The notes: a model not told the origin generated them from the sequence alone. Shown: positions 1-11,315, numbered from the stretch's first letter. The stretch is 64,000 bases of DNA from Advenella kashmirensis W13003 (GCF_000506985.1 NZ_KI650983.1:186001-250000); one strand, 5' to 3'. Numbers and translations are program-made.

Positions 1-989
1 GCCTTTGCCGCACCGGCCTGCAGTACGTCTTCGATCCGATCGGGATTGTCCATGAGCGAGACGTACTGTTCCCGCAGTGGCGCCAGAATACTTTCCAGAT
101 GGCTGGCCAATTTTTTCTTGGCGTCGCCCCAACCCATACCGTCGGCCAGTTCACCCCGGAACTCAGCCGCCTCTTGCGGACTGGCAAACGCCTTGTAAAT
201 CAGAAACAGATGCGACGCATCGGCGTCCTTGGCTTCGCCCGGCGCGCGCGAATCGGTCACAATGCGTGAAATCGCCTGCGGCAGCGCTTTGGCGCCGCCT
301 TCAAACAAAGGAATCGTATTGTTATAACTCTTGGACATCTTGCGTCCATCCAGTCCGGGCAGCGTCGCCACTTCCTCGTCGATCTGCACATCGGGCAATA
401 CAAAATACTCGCGCCCGCCGCCATATTGGTGATTGAAGCGCTGCGCAATATCGCGCGCCATCTCCAGATGCTGGATCTGATCCCGGCCCACCGGCACCCG
501 ATTGGCATTGAACATCAGGATATCAGCCGCCATCAGGATGGGGTAGGAAAACAGCCCCATATTTATGCCATCATCGGGCTCCTCATTTTTGGCTACGTTC
601 TGATCGACTGACGCCTTATAGGCATGAGCCCGGTTCATCAGCCCCTTGGGGGTCACACATGTCAGGATCCAGCTTAACTCCGGAATTTCCGGTACATCCG
701 ACTGGCGATAAAAAGTGACTTTTTCCGGATCCAGTCCGGCAGCCAGCCAGGTGGCGGCAATTTCCAGTCGTGAGCGCGCGACCCGCTGAGGATCATCACA
801 CTTGATCAGCGCATGGTAGTCGGCCAGGAAAAAGAACGCATCGACATCGGGTTCGCGGCTGGCCAGGATGGCCGGGCGGATGGCGCCCGCATAATTGCCC
901 AAATGCGGTGTCCCGGACGTGGTGATTCCGGTCAATACACGTACATTCTGTTTGGCGCCCTTGGCCTGACGGGTTTGTTCAGCACTCAT
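1..989 (-). CDS. trpS: Tryptophan-tRNA ligase TrpS, 3' end outside window
   Basis: Charges tRNA-Trp with tryptophan in the cytoplasm (class I aminoacyl-tRNA synthetase). The reading frame is open from an ATG at 989 to the left edge with no stop, so the C-terminal part is missing. The N-terminal region has the HIGH-like signature in [14 protein letters not shown], and further on the KMSKS loop reads [10 protein letters not shown]. The stretch [21 protein letters not shown] is typical of TrpS. The gene lies 23 bp downstream of zapE on the same strand and may be cotranscribed with it. Family identity is certain from these motifs. Confidence 0.96.
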   Translation of the reverse strand, partial: MSAEQTRQAKGAKQNVRVLTGITTSGTPHLGNYAGAIRPAILASREPDVDAFFFLADYHALIKCDDPQRVARSRLEIAATWLAAGLDPEKVTFYRQSDVPEIPELSWILTCVTPKGLMNRAHAYKASVDQNVAKNEEPDDGINMGLFSYPILMAADILMFNANRVPVGRDQIQHLEMARDIAQRFNHQYGGGREYFVLPDVQIDEEVATLPGLDGRKMSKSYNNTIPLFEGGAKALPQAISRIVTDSRAPGEAKDADASHLFLIYKAFASPQEAAEFRGELADGMGWGDAKKKLASHLESILAPLREQYVSLMDNPDRIEDVLQAGAAK

Positions 990-1012
990 AATCTTTTCCA
1001 GCTTCAATTAAT

Positions 1013-2104
1013 TTAAAGTTTCACCGACAACCGTCTCTCGGTTTCGAGATACTCTTTGGACTGCATTTCCGTAATACGCGAAACGGTCCGGTGAAATTCG
1101 TTGGCCAGCACGCCTTCGGTATACAGTTCTTCGGGCGGACATTCGGCCGACATGATCAGTTTGACATGGTGATCATACAGCACATCGATGAGCCAGGTAA
1201 AACGCCGGGCTTCGGAAGAGTGCCGGGGCATCATGCGCGGCACGCCCGACAAAATAATCGTTTGATAGCGGTTGGCCAGTTCCAGATAATCGTTCTGCGA
1301 ACGCGGCCCGCCGCACAACTGGTCGAAACTGAACCAGACAACCGAGCCGGCCACGGCAACCGCCCTGATCACGCGGTTTTCAATATGCAGATTGGTGTCC
1401 TGCAAAGCCGTTTCCGCCAGCCGGTCAAATGCTTCGCGCAGTTGCGCATCCGTCTCTTCGTTCACCGGCGTCAGATACATGCGCACCTGCTCCAGGGTCC
1501 GATGGCGATAATCCACGCCTGTATCCACATTGAGTACATCCATGCGTTTTTCGATCAGCGCGATGGCAGGCAAAATACGATCCCGATGCAGTCCGTCAGG
1601 ATAGAGCGTAGCGGGCTCATAATTGGACGTCATGACAAAGCTGGTACCGTTTTCAAACAGGTTGAGCAGCAGCTTGTAAAGAATCATGGCATCTGCAATA
1701 TCCGACACGTGAAATTCATCAAAACAGATCAGCTTGTATTTCTCGCTGATCTGGCGTGCCACTTCATCCAGGGGATCGCTTTTGCCCCGCAGCTCCTGCA
1801 ACTGATGATGTACGCTGCGCATGAATTCATGAAAGTGGATCCGTGTTTTGCGTTCGATGGCAACCGTCATATAAAAGGAGTCCATCAGAAAACTCTTGCC
1901 ACGGCCGACGCCGCCCCACATATACACACCGCGCGGCGGCTCGGGTTTGCGGAAGAACCGTCGAAAAGGCCTGGCCAGCTCCTGCTGATAGGCGATCAGT
2001 TCGTCGGCAAATACCTGCAGACGCGCGATCGCCCGCTGCTGGGCTTGGTCAGCTTGGTAGCCGCGCTCGGCAAGCGTCTTTTCGTAGTATTGCAGTACGT
2101 TCAT
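1013..2104 (-). CDS. zapE: Cell division ATPase ZapE (AFG1-like)
   Basis: 363 residues, the normal length for the AFG1/ZapE P-loop ATPases. ZapE associates with the division ring and affects FtsZ in E. coli (family knowledge). The Walker A motif GGVGRGKS lies near residue 65 and the Walker B motif LICFDEFHVSD near residue 150, followed by the sensor-like segment FVMTSNYEP. ATG start at 2104; no strong ribosome binding site is visible. It stands between lpdA, from which it is separated by a terminator hairpin, and trpS downstream. Confidence 0.93.
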   Translation of the reverse strand: MNVLQYYEKTLAERGYQADQAQQRAIARLQVFADELIAYQQELARPFRRFFRKPEPPRGVYMWGGVGRGKSFLMDSFYMTVAIERKTRIHFHEFMRSVHHQLQELRGKSDPLDEVARQISEKYKLICFDEFHVSDIADAMILYKLLLNLFENGTSFVMTSNYEPATLYPDGLHRDRILPAIALIEKRMDVLNVDTGVDYRHRTLEQVRMYLTPVNEETDAQLREAFDRLAETALQDTNLHIENRVIRAVAVAGSVVWFSFDQLCGGPRSQNDYLELANRYQTIILSGVPRMMPRHSSEARRFTWLIDVLYDHHVKLIMSAECPPEELYTEGVLANEFHRTVSRITEMQSKEYLETERRLSVKL

Positions 2105-2213
2105 GGAGCAAATCGATTGGGATCAATAGAGGATAATAGCAGAGGCCGCAAGACGCCGCAGGCGCCAGTTGCGTTGTGGTCGATGCGCTGGTAAACAGGA
2201 AAAGCAGCAACAA

Positions 2214-2240
2214 GATCGGGGTGCCGATGGCACCCCGATC
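2214..2240 (-). terminator. Terminator hairpin after lpdA
   Basis: Perfect 12-bp stem GATCGGGGTGCC with a 3-nt loop, about 65 nt after the lpdA stop. On the minus strand it is followed by a T-rich stretch. It separates the odh genes from zapE-trpS. Confidence 0.75.
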
Positions 2241-2305
2241 CGAATGGCAGACAACCGGCACCGACTCTTGCTGATGCCGTCACCACCGTCATTGACTGCG
2301 TCAAA

Positions 2306-3736
2306 TCAGAAGTTAAGAGCGCGTTTGTCAACTGCCAAAGCGGCTTCTTTCAACGCTTCTGACAAGGTCGGATGCGCATGGCAAATACGGGCGATATCTT
2401 CGGAAGCCCCTTTGAATTCCATGATCGTGACCGCTTCGGCAATCAGCTCGGACGCCATGGGTCCGACAATATGCACACCCAGCACTTCGTCTGTTTTGGC
2501 ATCAGCGATCACCTTGGCAAAACCGGTGGTGTCACCCAGTGCGCGCGCGCGGCCATTAGCCAGGAACGGGAAGCTGCCCGTGCGAATTTCACGTTTTTCG
2601 GCCTTGAGCTGCTGTTCTGTTTTACCGACCCAGGCAATTTCCGGAGAGGTATAGATGACCCATGGAATGGTATCGAAGTTGACATGACCGTGCTGGCCGG
2701 CAATGCGCTCGGCCACGGCAACGCCCTCTTCTTCTGCCTTGTGCGCCAGCATGGGGCCGCGCACCACGTCACCCACCGCCCAGACATTGGGCAGGTTGGT
2801 CTTGCATTCTTCGTCAACAGTGATAAAACCACGTTCGTCCAGTTTCAGGCCGACGTTGTCTGCGTTCAGATTGCCGGTAAAAGGAACACGACCAATGGAG
2901 ACGATCAGCTTGTCTACGGCCAGCGACTGCTCGGCACCTTTGGCATCGGTATAGGCGATAGTCACGGTTTTTGCCGTTGCCTTGATATCACCGATTTTCA
3001 CACCGGTTTCAATTTTCAGGCCCTGCTTGGCAAAGGCTTTCTGCGCTTCCTTGGCGACCTGTACATCGGCAGCGGCCAGGAAATCAGGCATGGCTTCCAG
3101 AATGGTCACTTCCGCACCCAGTCGACGCCATACGCTGCCCATTTCCAGACCGATCACGCCGGCGCCGATCACGCCCAGTTTCTTGGGCACGGCAGGAATG
3201 CGCAGCGCACCATCATTGGACAGCACCTGTTTTTCATCGAAAGGCAGATTCGGCAAGGCGCGTGCAACGGAACCGGTAGCCACGATCACGTGGGTCGCCG
3301 TCAGGCTGTCGTTTTTCTTGCCCGTAACACTGATTTTCCAGCTGCCGTCCTCGGCTTTGCCATCAAAGGCGCCAACACCGGCAAAGAATGTGACTTTGTT
3401 TTTCTTGAACAGGTACAGAATGCCGTCGTTGTTCTGTTTGACAACCGTATCCTTGCGACCGATCAGGGTATCGAGCTTGAGCTTGACACTGCCGACCTCA
3501 ATGCCGTGTTCGGCGAAATGATGATTGGCCTGTTCAAAATGTTCGGAAGACTGCAACAGCGCTTTGGACGGAATGCAGCCGACATTGGTGCACGTGCCGC
3601 CTGGTTTCGGATTGCCGGCTTCATCGGCCCAGGCGTCGATACACGCCACTTTTTTACCCAGTTGCGCGGCGCGAATCGCAGCAATATAACCGCCGGGACC
3701 GGCACCAATTACGACAACGTCAAATTGTGAAGACAT
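2306..3736 (-). CDS. lpdA: Dihydrolipoyl dehydrogenase (E3 of 2-oxoglutarate dehydrogenase)
   Basis: FAD-dependent E3 enzyme that reoxidises the dihydrolipoyl group of the E2 protein and reduces NAD+. 476 residues, full length. The N-terminal FAD fold is VVVIGAGPGGYIAAIRAA; the redox-active disulfide is in GGTCTNVGCIPSK (Cys49 and Cys54); the NAD fold is LGVIGAGVIGLEMG; the C-terminal active-site His is in CHAHPTLSEALKEA. It lies downstream of odhB on the same strand with a terminator hairpin in between, so the E3 level may be tuned separately from E1 and E2. The position next to odhAB points to the 2-oxoglutarate complex, although E3 may be shared with other complexes. Confidence 0.97.
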   Translation of the reverse strand: MSSQFDVVVIGAGPGGYIAAIRAAQLGKKVACIDAWADEAGNPKPGGTCTNVGCIPSKALLQSSEHFEQANHHFAEHGIEVGSVKLKLDTLIGRKDTVVKQNNDGILYLFKKNKVTFFAGVGAFDGKAEDGSWKISVTGKKNDSLTATHVIVATGSVARALPNLPFDEKQVLSNDGALRIPAVPKKLGVIGAGVIGLEMGSVWRRLGAEVTILEAMPDFLAAADVQVAKEAQKAFAKQGLKIETGVKIGDIKATAKTVTIAYTDAKGAEQSLAVDKLIVSIGRVPFTGNLNADNVGLKLDERGFITVDEECKTNLPNVWAVGDVVRGPMLAHKAEEEGVAVAERIAGQHGHVNFDTIPWVIYTSPEIAWVGKTEQQLKAEKREIRTGSFPFLANGRARALGDTTGFAKVIADAKTDEVLGVHIVGPMASELIAEAVTIMEFKGASEDIARICHAHPTLSEALKEAALAVDKRALNF

Positions 3737-3784
3737 AATATTCTCTTGATTTCTGTAGAGCAGATGCGATCAGCGCATCTTGTG

Positions 3785-3812
3785 AAAAAACGCGCGCCCC
3801 GCGAAGGGGCGC
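3785..3812 (-). terminator. Intrinsic terminator between odhB and lpdA
   Basis: On the minus strand GCGCCCC-TTCGC-GGGGCGC is followed by GCG and a run of six T. It sits 17 nt after the odhB stop. A standard rho-independent structure; read-through or a second promoter must supply lpdA. Confidence 0.8.
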
Positions 3813-3828
3813 ATTCAGAGCGGGTAAG

Positions 3829-5076
3829 TTACAGTTCCAGCAGCAGGCGCTGTGGATCTTCCAGCGCTTCTTTCATGGCCACCAGACCCAGCACAGCTTC
3901 GCGACCGTCGATAATACGGTGGTCGTAGGACATGGCCAGGTAGTTCATTGGACGAATCACGATCTGGCCGTTTTCAACTACGGGACGGTCCTTGGTAGCG
4001 TGCACGCCCAGGATGGCGGACTGCGGCGGGTTGATAATCGGTGTAGACAGCATGGAGCCGAACGTGCCGCCGTTGGAAATGGAGAATGTACCGCCAGTCA
4101 GATCTTCCAGACTGATTTTGCCTTCGCGGGCTTTGGCGCCGTATTCGGCAATGGTTTTTTCGATTTGCGCGAAAGACAGCTGATCGGCATTGCGAACGAT
4201 AGGCACCACCAGGCCACGTGGGCTGCTGACAGCGATACCGATATCAAAATAACCGTGATAAATAATGTCCTTGCCATCGACTGAGGCGTTGAGCAGCGGA
4301 TATTTTTTCAGTGCTGCAACAGCCGCTTTTACAAAGAAAGACATGAAACCCAGTTTCACGCCATGTTCTTTTTCAAAGCGATCTTTGTAGGCAGCACGCA
4401 AATCCATCACGGCCTTCATATTGACTTCATTGAAGGTTGTCAGGATGGCGTTTTCCTGCTGAGACTGGATCAGGCGCTCGGCAATACGGGCGCGCAAGCG
4501 GGTCATCGGTACGCGCTGCTCGGCACGGCCGTCAAGCGAAACGGTATCGGCGGCAGCTGGTGCTGCCTTGGCGGGTGCAGCGGCGGGCTTGGCCGTTGCG
4601 GCAGCCGCGTCGGCTTTGGTGACACGACCATCACGGCCGGAGCCTTCGACGTCACCGGCAGCGATGCCTTTTTCTGACAGGATTTTGCTGGCGGCAGGTG
4701 AAGCGACGCCGGCACTGCCTTTGCTGCTTTCAGCAGCCTGTGCAGGCGCTGCTGGCGCCTGAGCAGGTGCCGCTTCGGCCTTGGCAGGCTCGGCAGCAGG
4801 TGCGGCACCTTCAGAAGCAGCCGCGCCAGCCTTGGCTTCGGTGTCAATTTTGGCCAGCAACTGGCCGGAAGTCACGGTGCTGCCGTCGCCCTGAGCGATT
4901 TCTGTCAGCACGCCGCTCGCAGGCGCCGGCACTTCCAGTACTACTTTGTCAGTTTCCACTTCGATCAGAGTCTCATCCTGCGTCACCGCCTCGCCTACTT
5001 TCTTTTTCCATTCAAGCAGGGAAGCCTCTGAGATTGATTCGGAGAGCTGGGGAACTACAACGTCGATAATAGCCAT
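3829..5076 (-). CDS. odhB: 2-oxoglutarate dehydrogenase E2, dihydrolipoyl succinyltransferase
   Basis: Core E2 subunit that transfers the succinyl group from lipoamide to CoA. ATG at 5076 gives [14 protein letters not shown], 415 residues; an in-frame TTG six bases upstream is less likely to be the start. The lipoyl domain occupies residues 1-76 with the lipoyl lysine (about Lys44) in [11 protein letters not shown]. An Ala/Pro-rich linker (about 80-120) leads to a peripheral subunit-binding domain ([24 protein letters not shown]), another Ala/Pro linker, and the catalytic domain with DHRIIDG near the C-terminus. It is 34 bp downstream of odhA and cotranscribed with it. Symbol sucB is equivalent. 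Confidence 0.97.
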   Translation of the reverse strand: MAIIDVVVPQLSESISEASLLEWKKKVGEAVTQDETLIEVETDKVVLEVPAPASGVLTEIAQGDGSTVTSGQLLAKIDTEAKAGAAASEGAAPAAEPAKAEAAPAQAPAAPAQAAESSKGSAGVASPAASKILSEKGIAAGDVEGSGRDGRVTKADAAAATAKPAAAPAKAAPAAADTVSLDGRAEQRVPMTRLRARIAERLIQSQQENAILTTFNEVNMKAVMDLRAAYKDRFEKEHGVKLGFMSFFVKAAVAALKKYPLLNASVDGKDIIYHGYFDIGIAVSSPRGLVVPIVRNADQLSFAQIEKTIAEYGAKAREGKISLEDLTGGTFSISNGGTFGSMLSTPIINPPQSAILGVHATKDRPVVENGQIVIRPMNYLAMSYDHRIIDGREAVLGLVAMKEALEDPQRLLLEL

Positions 5077-5110
5077 TTTCAATAATCCGTAAAATTGTAA
5101 TTTAGACCGC

Positions 5111-7987
5111 TTACTTGGTCAGAATGAAACCTTTGAGTTTTGGCGCGAATGCCTGTTCCACCAATGCCTTCTGCTGCTCGATATGCTTGGCCATATAGCC
5201 AACCGCAGGAGAAGACGAAGCGGAACGTCCGGCGTAACCCAGGCGCTGTCCGGTAGACATGTCTTCATACAGGTGGTGCTGGATGTAGAACCATGGACCC
5301 TGGTTCTGCGGTTCGTCCTGAACCCAGACGACTTCCGTCGCGTTCGGGTACTTGGCCAGTTCCGTGGCAAATGATTTATGCGCAAACGGGTAAAGCTGTT
5401 CCACCCGCAGGATGGCAACATGACTGGCTTCACGTTCCCGGCGTGCATTCATCAGATCGTAGTAAACCTTGCCCGAGCACACCAGCACGCGCTTGACTTT
5501 CTTGCCGTCAAGATTACTGTCGATTTCACCCAGGATAGGACGGAACTCGCCGGCAGCCAGATCGCTCAGCGGCGAGGTGGCATCTTTGTTACGCAGCAGC
5601 GATTTGGGGGTGAAGATCACCAGCGGCTTGCGGAAAGGACGAATCATTTGACGACGCAGCAGATGGAAAATCTGTGCTGCATTGGTCGGCTGCACGCACT
5701 GCATGTTATGGTCGGCACACAGTTGCAGGAAACGCTCGATCCGGGCCGAAGAGTGCTCGGGACCCTGGCCTTCATAGCCGTGCGGCAGCATGAGTGTCAG
5801 ACCGGACTGGCGGCCCCACTTGGCTTCACCGGAGCTGATGAACTGGTCGATTACGACCTGCGCACCATTGACGAAGTCGCCGAACTGCGCTTCCCAGATC
5901 ACCAGAGTATTGGGCTCGGAGCAGGAATAGCCATATTCAAAGCCCAGCACCGCTTCTTCTGACAGCACCGAATCGATCACGGTGAACGGGGCCTGGGAAT
6001 CAGAGACATTCTGCAGTGGAATATACGTACCGTCATTCCAGCGCTCGCGTTTCTGGTCATGCAATACTGCGTGGCGGTGCGTAAAGGTGCCGCGGCCTGA
6101 ATCCTGGCCGGTAATACGGATCGTATAGCCTGAAGACACCAGCGTAGCAAACGCCAGGTGCTCGCCCATGCCCCAGTCCAGGTTCTGCTCGCCCATGGCC
6201 ATTGCACGGCGGTCAGCCAGCAGTTTTTTCACCAGGTTATGCGGGGTAAAGCTCTCAGGCACGGTGGTGATACGTTCGCCGATACGTTTGAGTTCGGCCA
6301 GCGGCACGGCTGTATCGGCGCTGTCGGTCCACTTGGCGCCCAGAAACGGCGTCCAGTCGATCGAGTATTTGTTTTTGTAGTCGGTCAGTACGGGCTCAAC
6401 GGTTTTCTGGCCGTCTTCCATCAGCCGACGGTAATTCTTGACGAATTCGTCGCCCTCGTCTTCAGCCAGCACGCCTTGTGCGGTCAGCTTGTCTGCATAA
6501 ATCTTGCGTGTGCCAGGATGCGCACCGATGCGTTTGTACATCAGCGGCTGCGTCAGAGATGGCGTATCCTGTTCGTTATGACCCAGCTTGCGGTAGCAGA
6601 TGATATCGACGACCACGTCGTGGTTGAATTCCATGCGGTAATCGAGCGCCAGGCGCGTGGCAAACACCACGGCTTCCGGGTCATCGGCATTGACGTGGAT
6701 GACCGGGGCTTCGATCATTTTGACCACATCGGTACAATACAGCGTAGAGCGTGAGTCGCGCGGGTCAGACGTGGTAAAGCCGATCTGGTTATTAATCACA
6801 ATATGCAGCGTGCCGCCGGTACCGTAACCGCGCGTCTGCGCCATATTCAGCGTTTCCATGACCACACCCTGACCGGCAAAGGCCGCATCACCGTGCACAA
6901 GCACAGGCAACACCTGCTGGCCCAGCGGATCGGCGCGACGTTCCTGACGGGCACGAACGCTGCCTTCCACAACCGGGTTCACAATTTCCAGATGTGAGGG
7001 GTTGAAGGCCAGGGACAGGTGAACCGGACCACCGCGAGTCGACAGGTCACTGGAAAAACCGTTGTGGTATTTCACATCACCATCGGTCAGGCCTTCGGCG
7101 TGCTTGCCTTCAAATTCGGCAAACAGATCGCCTGGCATTTTGCCCATGATGTTGACCAGCATATTCAGACGCCCGCGGTGAGCCATGCCCACGATGATTT
7201 CCTGAACGCCCAGGTCACCGGCGTGATTGACCACTTCGTCCATGGCGGCGATGAAACTTTCGCCACCCTCAAGCGAAAAGCGCTTTTGTCCGACATATTT
7301 GGTATGCAGGAAACGCTCCAGGCCTTCGGCTTCGGTCAACTGCTGCAGAATGCGTTTTTTGGTGTCTGCATCGAACGAGCCGTTGGCGTGCGTGGTTTCC
7401 AGACGTTCCTGAACCCAGCGTTTGGCCTTGGGGTCGGACATATGCATGAATTCGACGCCGACCGAACCGCAATAGGTGTCGCGCAGGGAATTGAGAATTT
7501 CACGCAGGGTCATGGTGCCCTCTTTCGTGAAATAAGTATTGGTGGCGGAATATACCTGATCCAGATCGGCTTCGGTCAGGCCGTAAAAGGCCGGATCAAG
7601 CTCGGGAATTTCAGGACGTTCCTGGCGTTTCAACGGATCAAGATCAGCCCACCGGACACCCAGGGTGCGATAGGCAGCGATTAATGACTGGACGTGAAGC
7701 TGTTTGCCTGCTACTTCCAGGGAAGGTGCAGGGCCACGGGCGGCCTGAACAAAGGCGTTGGCCTTGGCGCGCTGGGCAAAGGAGGTCACAACAGAATGAT
7801 GGTTCTGGTCGCGGGTGCTTTCTGAACCGTCTGTGGCGGGGGTGTGTTGAAGCTGGTCGAAGTAGTTGCGCCAGTGATCGCTCACGGCAGCCGGATTGGC
7901 CAGGTACTCTTCGTACAGTTCTTCGACGTAGGGAGCATTACTCCCAAATAAATAAGAGGTAGATTTTTTTTCAGTTTCCGTTGTCAT
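5111..7987 (-). CDS. odhA: 2-oxoglutarate dehydrogenase E1 component
   Basis: Thiamine-diphosphate-dependent decarboxylase of the TCA cycle, converting 2-oxoglutarate and lipoyl-E2 to succinyl-lipoyl-E2 and CO2. 958 residues from ATG 7987; a GTG four codons upstream lies inside the likely ribosome binding site GGTGAAG, so ATG is preferred. The N-terminus has the E2-binding motif [18 protein letters not shown]. Typical E1o segments follow: [17 protein letters not shown], the TDP site around [12 protein letters not shown] and the C-terminal [17 protein letters not shown]. First gene of the odhA-odhB-lpdA series (symbol sucA is equivalent), driven by a good promoter at 8115-8143. Confidence 0.97.
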   Translation of the reverse strand: MTTETEKKSTSYLFGSNAPYVEELYEEYLANPAAVSDHWRNYFDQLQHTPATDGSESTRDQNHHSVVTSFAQRAKANAFVQAARGPAPSLEVAGKQLHVQSLIAAYRTLGVRWADLDPLKRQERPEIPELDPAFYGLTEADLDQVYSATNTYFTKEGTMTLREILNSLRDTYCGSVGVEFMHMSDPKAKRWVQERLETTHANGSFDADTKKRILQQLTEAEGLERFLHTKYVGQKRFSLEGGESFIAAMDEVVNHAGDLGVQEIIVGMAHRGRLNMLVNIMGKMPGDLFAEFEGKHAEGLTDGDVKYHNGFSSDLSTRGGPVHLSLAFNPSHLEIVNPVVEGSVRARQERRADPLGQQVLPVLVHGDAAFAGQGVVMETLNMAQTRGYGTGGTLHIVINNQIGFTTSDPRDSRSTLYCTDVVKMIEAPVIHVNADDPEAVVFATRLALDYRMEFNHDVVVDIICYRKLGHNEQDTPSLTQPLMYKRIGAHPGTRKIYADKLTAQGVLAEDEGDEFVKNYRRLMEDGQKTVEPVLTDYKNKYSIDWTPFLGAKWTDSADTAVPLAELKRIGERITTVPESFTPHNLVKKLLADRRAMAMGEQNLDWGMGEHLAFATLVSSGYTIRITGQDSGRGTFTHRHAVLHDQKRERWNDGTYIPLQNVSDSQAPFTVIDSVLSEEAVLGFEYGYSCSEPNTLVIWEAQFGDFVNGAQVVIDQFISSGEAKWGRQSGLTLMLPHGYEGQGPEHSSARIERFLQLCADHNMQCVQPTNAAQIFHLLRRQMIRPFRKPLVIFTPKSLLRNKDATSPLSDLAAGEFRPILGEIDSNLDGKKVKRVLVCSGKVYYDLMNARREREASHVAILRVEQLYPFAHKSFATELAKYPNATEVVWVQDEPQNQGPWFYIQHHLYEDMSTGQRLGYAGRSASSSPAVGYMAKHIEQQKALVEQAFAPKLKGFILTK

Positions 7988-8114
7988 AAATCGCTTCACC
8001 GTTGCGGGTGTTTCACCCTTTGAGATGCAGGTATACCTTCCGGGTTACGGCTAGACCGAGTTGCGGATAGCGGGCAGAAGGCACAAAACTTAGCCTTGAT
8101 AGCCAATACATGAA

Positions 8115-8143
8115 AGTATAACCATCGCCAGAGCTTAATCCAA
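8115..8143 (-). promoter_or_regulatory. Probable sigma-70 promoter of odhA
   Basis: On the minus strand TTGGAT, a 17-nt spacer and TATACT. It predicts a leader of about 120 nt before the odhA ATG. Seen by eye only; no start-site data. Confidence 0.55.
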
Positions 8144-8578
8144 GGAACTTTTCGGTTTATGCTGGAAATTACCGGTTTCAATTGATTGTGCTTGGTATAT
8201 TTCGGAATTCCGTTGCTAACGACCCACGCCGGGGCCCGTCCGGGCACGCCGGGACTCACCTTCAGGACCCCCGCCGGCCCGTGAAGCCCGTGCCTGCCTG
8301 CGAGACCCTGAGCAGCCCGGGAACCGATATCAGTTTTGACAAAACGGTATCACCCGACTTTTTTGGGCAAAAAAGCGTCTTCATTTCACACTGCGCTTTT
8401 GGGGGGTTATCATGCCGACCTTGCCTGACGACTTTGCCCTTTCGGAAAATCCGAGGGGCCGTGCGCCGAAAACCGGCAACTTGCCTTCCCGGAACGATCA
8501 TCGGCGTTATGATATCGAAATTGCGACAAAAACCGCCGCGCGCCATAACAATATTGTTGAATCTTAAGGACACCAACC
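8144..8578. other. Divergent odhA/maeB intergenic region
   Basis: About 435 bases without a convincing gene; the frames open here show no recognisable protein and lack good ribosome binding sites. It carries the inverted repeat at 8358-8375. A weak maeB promoter (TTGCGA at 8521, 17 nt, CATAAC at 8544) and the maeB ribosome binding site AAGGA near 8567 lie at its right end. Confidence 0.5.
8358..8375. repeat. Inverted repeat CTTTTTTG-GG-CAAAAAAG
   Basis: Perfect 8-bp arms with a 2-nt centre, about 200 bp upstream of maeB. It could be a regulator site or a weak hairpin; nothing else supports a role. Confidence 0.35.
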
Positions 8579-10858
8579 ATGAGCCACGACCGTAACAAAC
8601 TTGCCCTGGATTACCATGCGTATCCAACTCCAGGCAAAATTTCCGTTACTCCGACCAAACCCCTGGCCAATCAGGACGACCTGTCTCTGGCCTATTCTCC
8701 AGGCGTGGCTGCTGCCTGCATGGCGATTTTTGCCGATGGCGATCTGGCCGCATCAAAATACACCTCGCGCTCCAACCTGGTGGGCGTGATTACCAACGGC
8801 ACGGCCGTGCTGGGCCTTGGCAACATCGGCCCGCTCGCCTCCAAACCGGTCATGGAAGGCAAAGGCTGCCTGTTCAAAAAATTCGCCGGGGTGGATGTCT
8901 TTGATATTGAATTGGCAGAAAATGACCCTGACAAACTGGTGGACATTATCGCCGCGCTGGAGCCCACACTGGGCGGCGTCAATCTGGAAGACATCAAGGC
9001 ACCCGAGTGCTTCTATATCGAGAAGAAACTGCGCGAACGCATGAAAATCCCGGTTTTCCATGATGACCAGCACGGCACCGCCATTATTTCCTCGGCCGCC
9101 ATTCTCAATGGCCTGAAAATCGTCGGTAAAGAAATCGGTCAGATCAAGCTGGTCTGCTCGGGCGCGGGTGCTGCCGCCATCGCCTGCCTGGATCTGCTGG
9201 TGAACCTGGGCGTTGCGCGCCAGAATATCTTCGTGGTTGACTCGCGCGGGGTGATCTGGGAAGGTCGCGACGAAAACATGGAGCCCAACAAGGCCCGCTA
9301 TGCGCAGAAAACCGAAGATCGCACATTGGCCGATGTGATGCGCAATGCCGATGTCTTCCTGGGCTGCTCAACCAAAGACGTTCTGAAAAAAGACATGGTC
9401 GCGACCATGGCCGCCTCGCCGCTGATTCTGGCACTGGCCAACCCCGACCCGGAAATTCTGCCGGAAGACGCCAAAGCCGTGCGCCCGGACTGCATTATCG
9501 CCACGGGACGTTCCGACTACCCGAACCAGGTCAATAACGTTCTCTGCTTCCCGTTTATCTTCCGCGGCGCACTGGACGTAGGCGCCACGCGCATTACCGA
9601 AGAAATGAAAATGGCCTGCGTCAAGGCTATCGCCGAACTGGCACAAGCCGAACAGAGCGACGAGGTCGCGCTGGCCTACGAAGGACAGGACCTGAATTTC
9701 GGACCGGAATACATTATTCCCAAACCGTTCGACCCCCGCCTGATCGTGCAAATTGCCCCGGCCATTGCTCAGGCCGCCATGGATTCCGGTGTTGCCACCC
9801 GTCCGATCGAAGACATGGACGCTTATCGTCAGCAACTGCTGAGCTTCGTTTACCGCTCCGGCCCCCTGATGCGCCCGCTCTACAAACAGGCGCGTACGAC
9901 TCCGCCAAAACGCGTCGTCTATGCCGATGGTGAAGACGAGCGCGTACTGCGCGCTGCACAAACGGTAATCGACGAACAGCTGGCCTATCCGATTCTGATT
10001 GGTCGCCCGGCCGTGATCGAAATGCGCGTGAAAAAGCTGGGCCTGCGCCTGGCCGCCGGGACCAATATGGAGATCGTCAATCCGGAAGATGACGAACGCT
10101 TCAATGAAACGTGGACGGCTTACTACAAGCTCAAAGGCCGCGACGGCATCACACCGAATGTCGCCAAGGCAATGGTGCGCAAGCACAATACCCTGATCGG
10201 CGTGCTGCTGATTGACCGCGGCGATGCCGACGCCATGATCTGCGGCGTAGGCAGCCGCTTTGACAATCAGCTCAAATACGTGTCGGAAGTGATTGGCCTG
10301 AAAGAAGGCGTGACAACCTATGCGGCCATGAACGTGCTGATTCTGCCCGATCAGACCCTGTTCATTTGTGATACGCATGTGAACGAAGACCCGAGCGACG
10401 AACAGATTGCCGACATTACGATTCAGGCCGCCGACGAAATGATCCGCTTTGGCATTCAGCCCAAGATCGCCCTGCTGTCGCATTCCAATTTCGGCAGCCG
10501 TCCGTCTGACTCGTCGCGCAAAATGGCCTCTGCCCGGCGCCTGATTGCGCAGCGCCGCCCCGACCTGGAGGTCGATGGCGAGATGCACGCCGACGCGGCA
10601 CTGTCAGAGCGCATCCGCCTGGACGCATACCCCGACTCGACACTGTCCGGCCGCGCCAATCTGCTGATCATGCCGAATCTGGATACCGGCAACATTACCT
10701 ATAATATGTTGAAAATGACCGGCAGCCACGGTATCGCCATGGGACCGATTCTGCTTGGCGCGGCCAAGCCTGTCCATATCCTGACCACCAGCACAACCAC
10801 GAGACGCATTGTCAATATGACGGCGCTGGCGGTTGTCGATACCATGGAGAACAAATAA
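8579..10858 (+). CDS. maeB: NADP-dependent malic enzyme with C-terminal phosphotransacetylase domain
   Basis: Oxidative decarboxylation of malate to pyruvate with NADP+. 759 residues, the length of the MaeB hybrid family: malic N-domain and NAD(P) domain (about 1-430; [33 protein letters not shown] with metal ligands, [11 protein letters not shown]), followed by a phosphotransacetylase-like domain (about 430-759; ending near [22 protein letters not shown]). In studied hybrids the latter domain mediates acetyl-CoA control rather than catalysis (family knowledge). The start has a good AAGGA site. The stop overlaps the DoxX gene start by one base (TAATG), suggesting translational coupling. Confidence 0.96.
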   Translation: MSHDRNKLALDYHAYPTPGKISVTPTKPLANQDDLSLAYSPGVAAACMAIFADGDLAASKYTSRSNLVGVITNGTAVLGLGNIGPLASKPVMEGKGCLFKKFAGVDVFDIELAENDPDKLVDIIAALEPTLGGVNLEDIKAPECFYIEKKLRERMKIPVFHDDQHGTAIISSAAILNGLKIVGKEIGQIKLVCSGAGAAAIACLDLLVNLGVARQNIFVVDSRGVIWEGRDENMEPNKARYAQKTEDRTLADVMRNADVFLGCSTKDVLKKDMVATMAASPLILALANPDPEILPEDAKAVRPDCIIATGRSDYPNQVNNVLCFPFIFRGALDVGATRITEEMKMACVKAIAELAQAEQSDEVALAYEGQDLNFGPEYIIPKPFDPRLIVQIAPAIAQAAMDSGVATRPIEDMDAYRQQLLSFVYRSGPLMRPLYKQARTTPPKRVVYADGEDERVLRAAQTVIDEQLAYPILIGRPAVIEMRVKKLGLRLAAGTNMEIVNPEDDERFNETWTAYYKLKGRDGITPNVAKAMVRKHNTLIGVLLIDRGDADAMICGVGSRFDNQLKYVSEVIGLKEGVTTYAAMNVLILPDQTLFICDTHVNEDPSDEQIADITIQAADEMIRFGIQPKIALLSHSNFGSRPSDSSRKMASARRLIAQRRPDLEVDGEMHADAALSERIRLDAYPDSTLSGRANLLIMPNLDTGNITYNMLKMTGSHGIAMGPILLGAAKPVHILTTSTTTRRIVNMTALAVVDTMENK

Positions 10859-11253
10859 TGCGTTCCGACGATCTGTCAAAATTGGTTCTGCGCCTGACAC
10901 TGGGCGTTCTTCTGCTCATGCATGGCATTTTCAAGGTACAGCACGGTATCGGAGGCATCAGCGGCATGGTGGCCTCATCCGGCCTGCCGGGGTTTCTGGC
11001 CTATGGCGTGTATATCGGTGAAGTGATTGCCCCGGTGCTGCTTATCGTCGGGTTGTATACCCGCGTAGCCGCTGTGCTGGTGATCATCAATATGCTGGTG
11101 GCGATTGCGCTTGCGCACAGCGGCCAGTTATTCATGCTCTCGGGCAACGGCGGCCTCAGGCTGGAAGCGCAATACTTTTTCCTCTTTACCGCGGTAGCTG
11201 TTTTTCTGGGTGGCGCGGGCCGCTTCAGCATGAACAGCCCTTACAACAACTAG
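10858..11253 (+). CDS. DoxX family membrane protein
   Basis: 131 residues with four hydrophobic segments and the DoxX-type pattern LRLTLGVLLLMHGIFKVQHG near the N-terminus, GFLAYGVYIGEVIAPVLLIVGLYTR in the middle and GLRLEAQYFFLFTAVAVFLGGAGRFS at the end. DoxX proteins are small inner-membrane proteins of varied roles, some linked to redox stress or quinone-coupled oxidation. It overlaps maeB by one base, so it should be made with the malic enzyme. The specific function is unknown. Confidence 0.85.
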   Translation: MRSDDLSKLVLRLTLGVLLLMHGIFKVQHGIGGISGMVASSGLPGFLAYGVYIGEVIAPVLLIVGLYTRVAAVLVIINMLVAIALAHSGQLFMLSGNGGLRLEAQYFFLFTAVAVFLGGAGRFSMNSPYNN

Positions 11254-11315
11254 GCGATCTGATGGCGCTGCCGCATGTCCAGGCAGCGTCGCCCTGATCG
11301 CCAGACACAAAAAAA

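Noticed and set aside
1091-2194. Long plus-strand frame opposite zapE
   Set aside because: Antisense shadow of a clear ZapE gene; the composition is typical of reverse-strand readings of GC-rich coding DNA and no motifs are present.
2372-3730. 452-codon plus-strand frame opposite lpdA
   Set aside because: Covers the full lpdA gene on the other strand and shows no family resemblance.
8182-8627. Frames in the odhA/maeB gap
   Set aside because: No recognisable protein; starts lack ribosome binding sites and compositions differ from the genes around.
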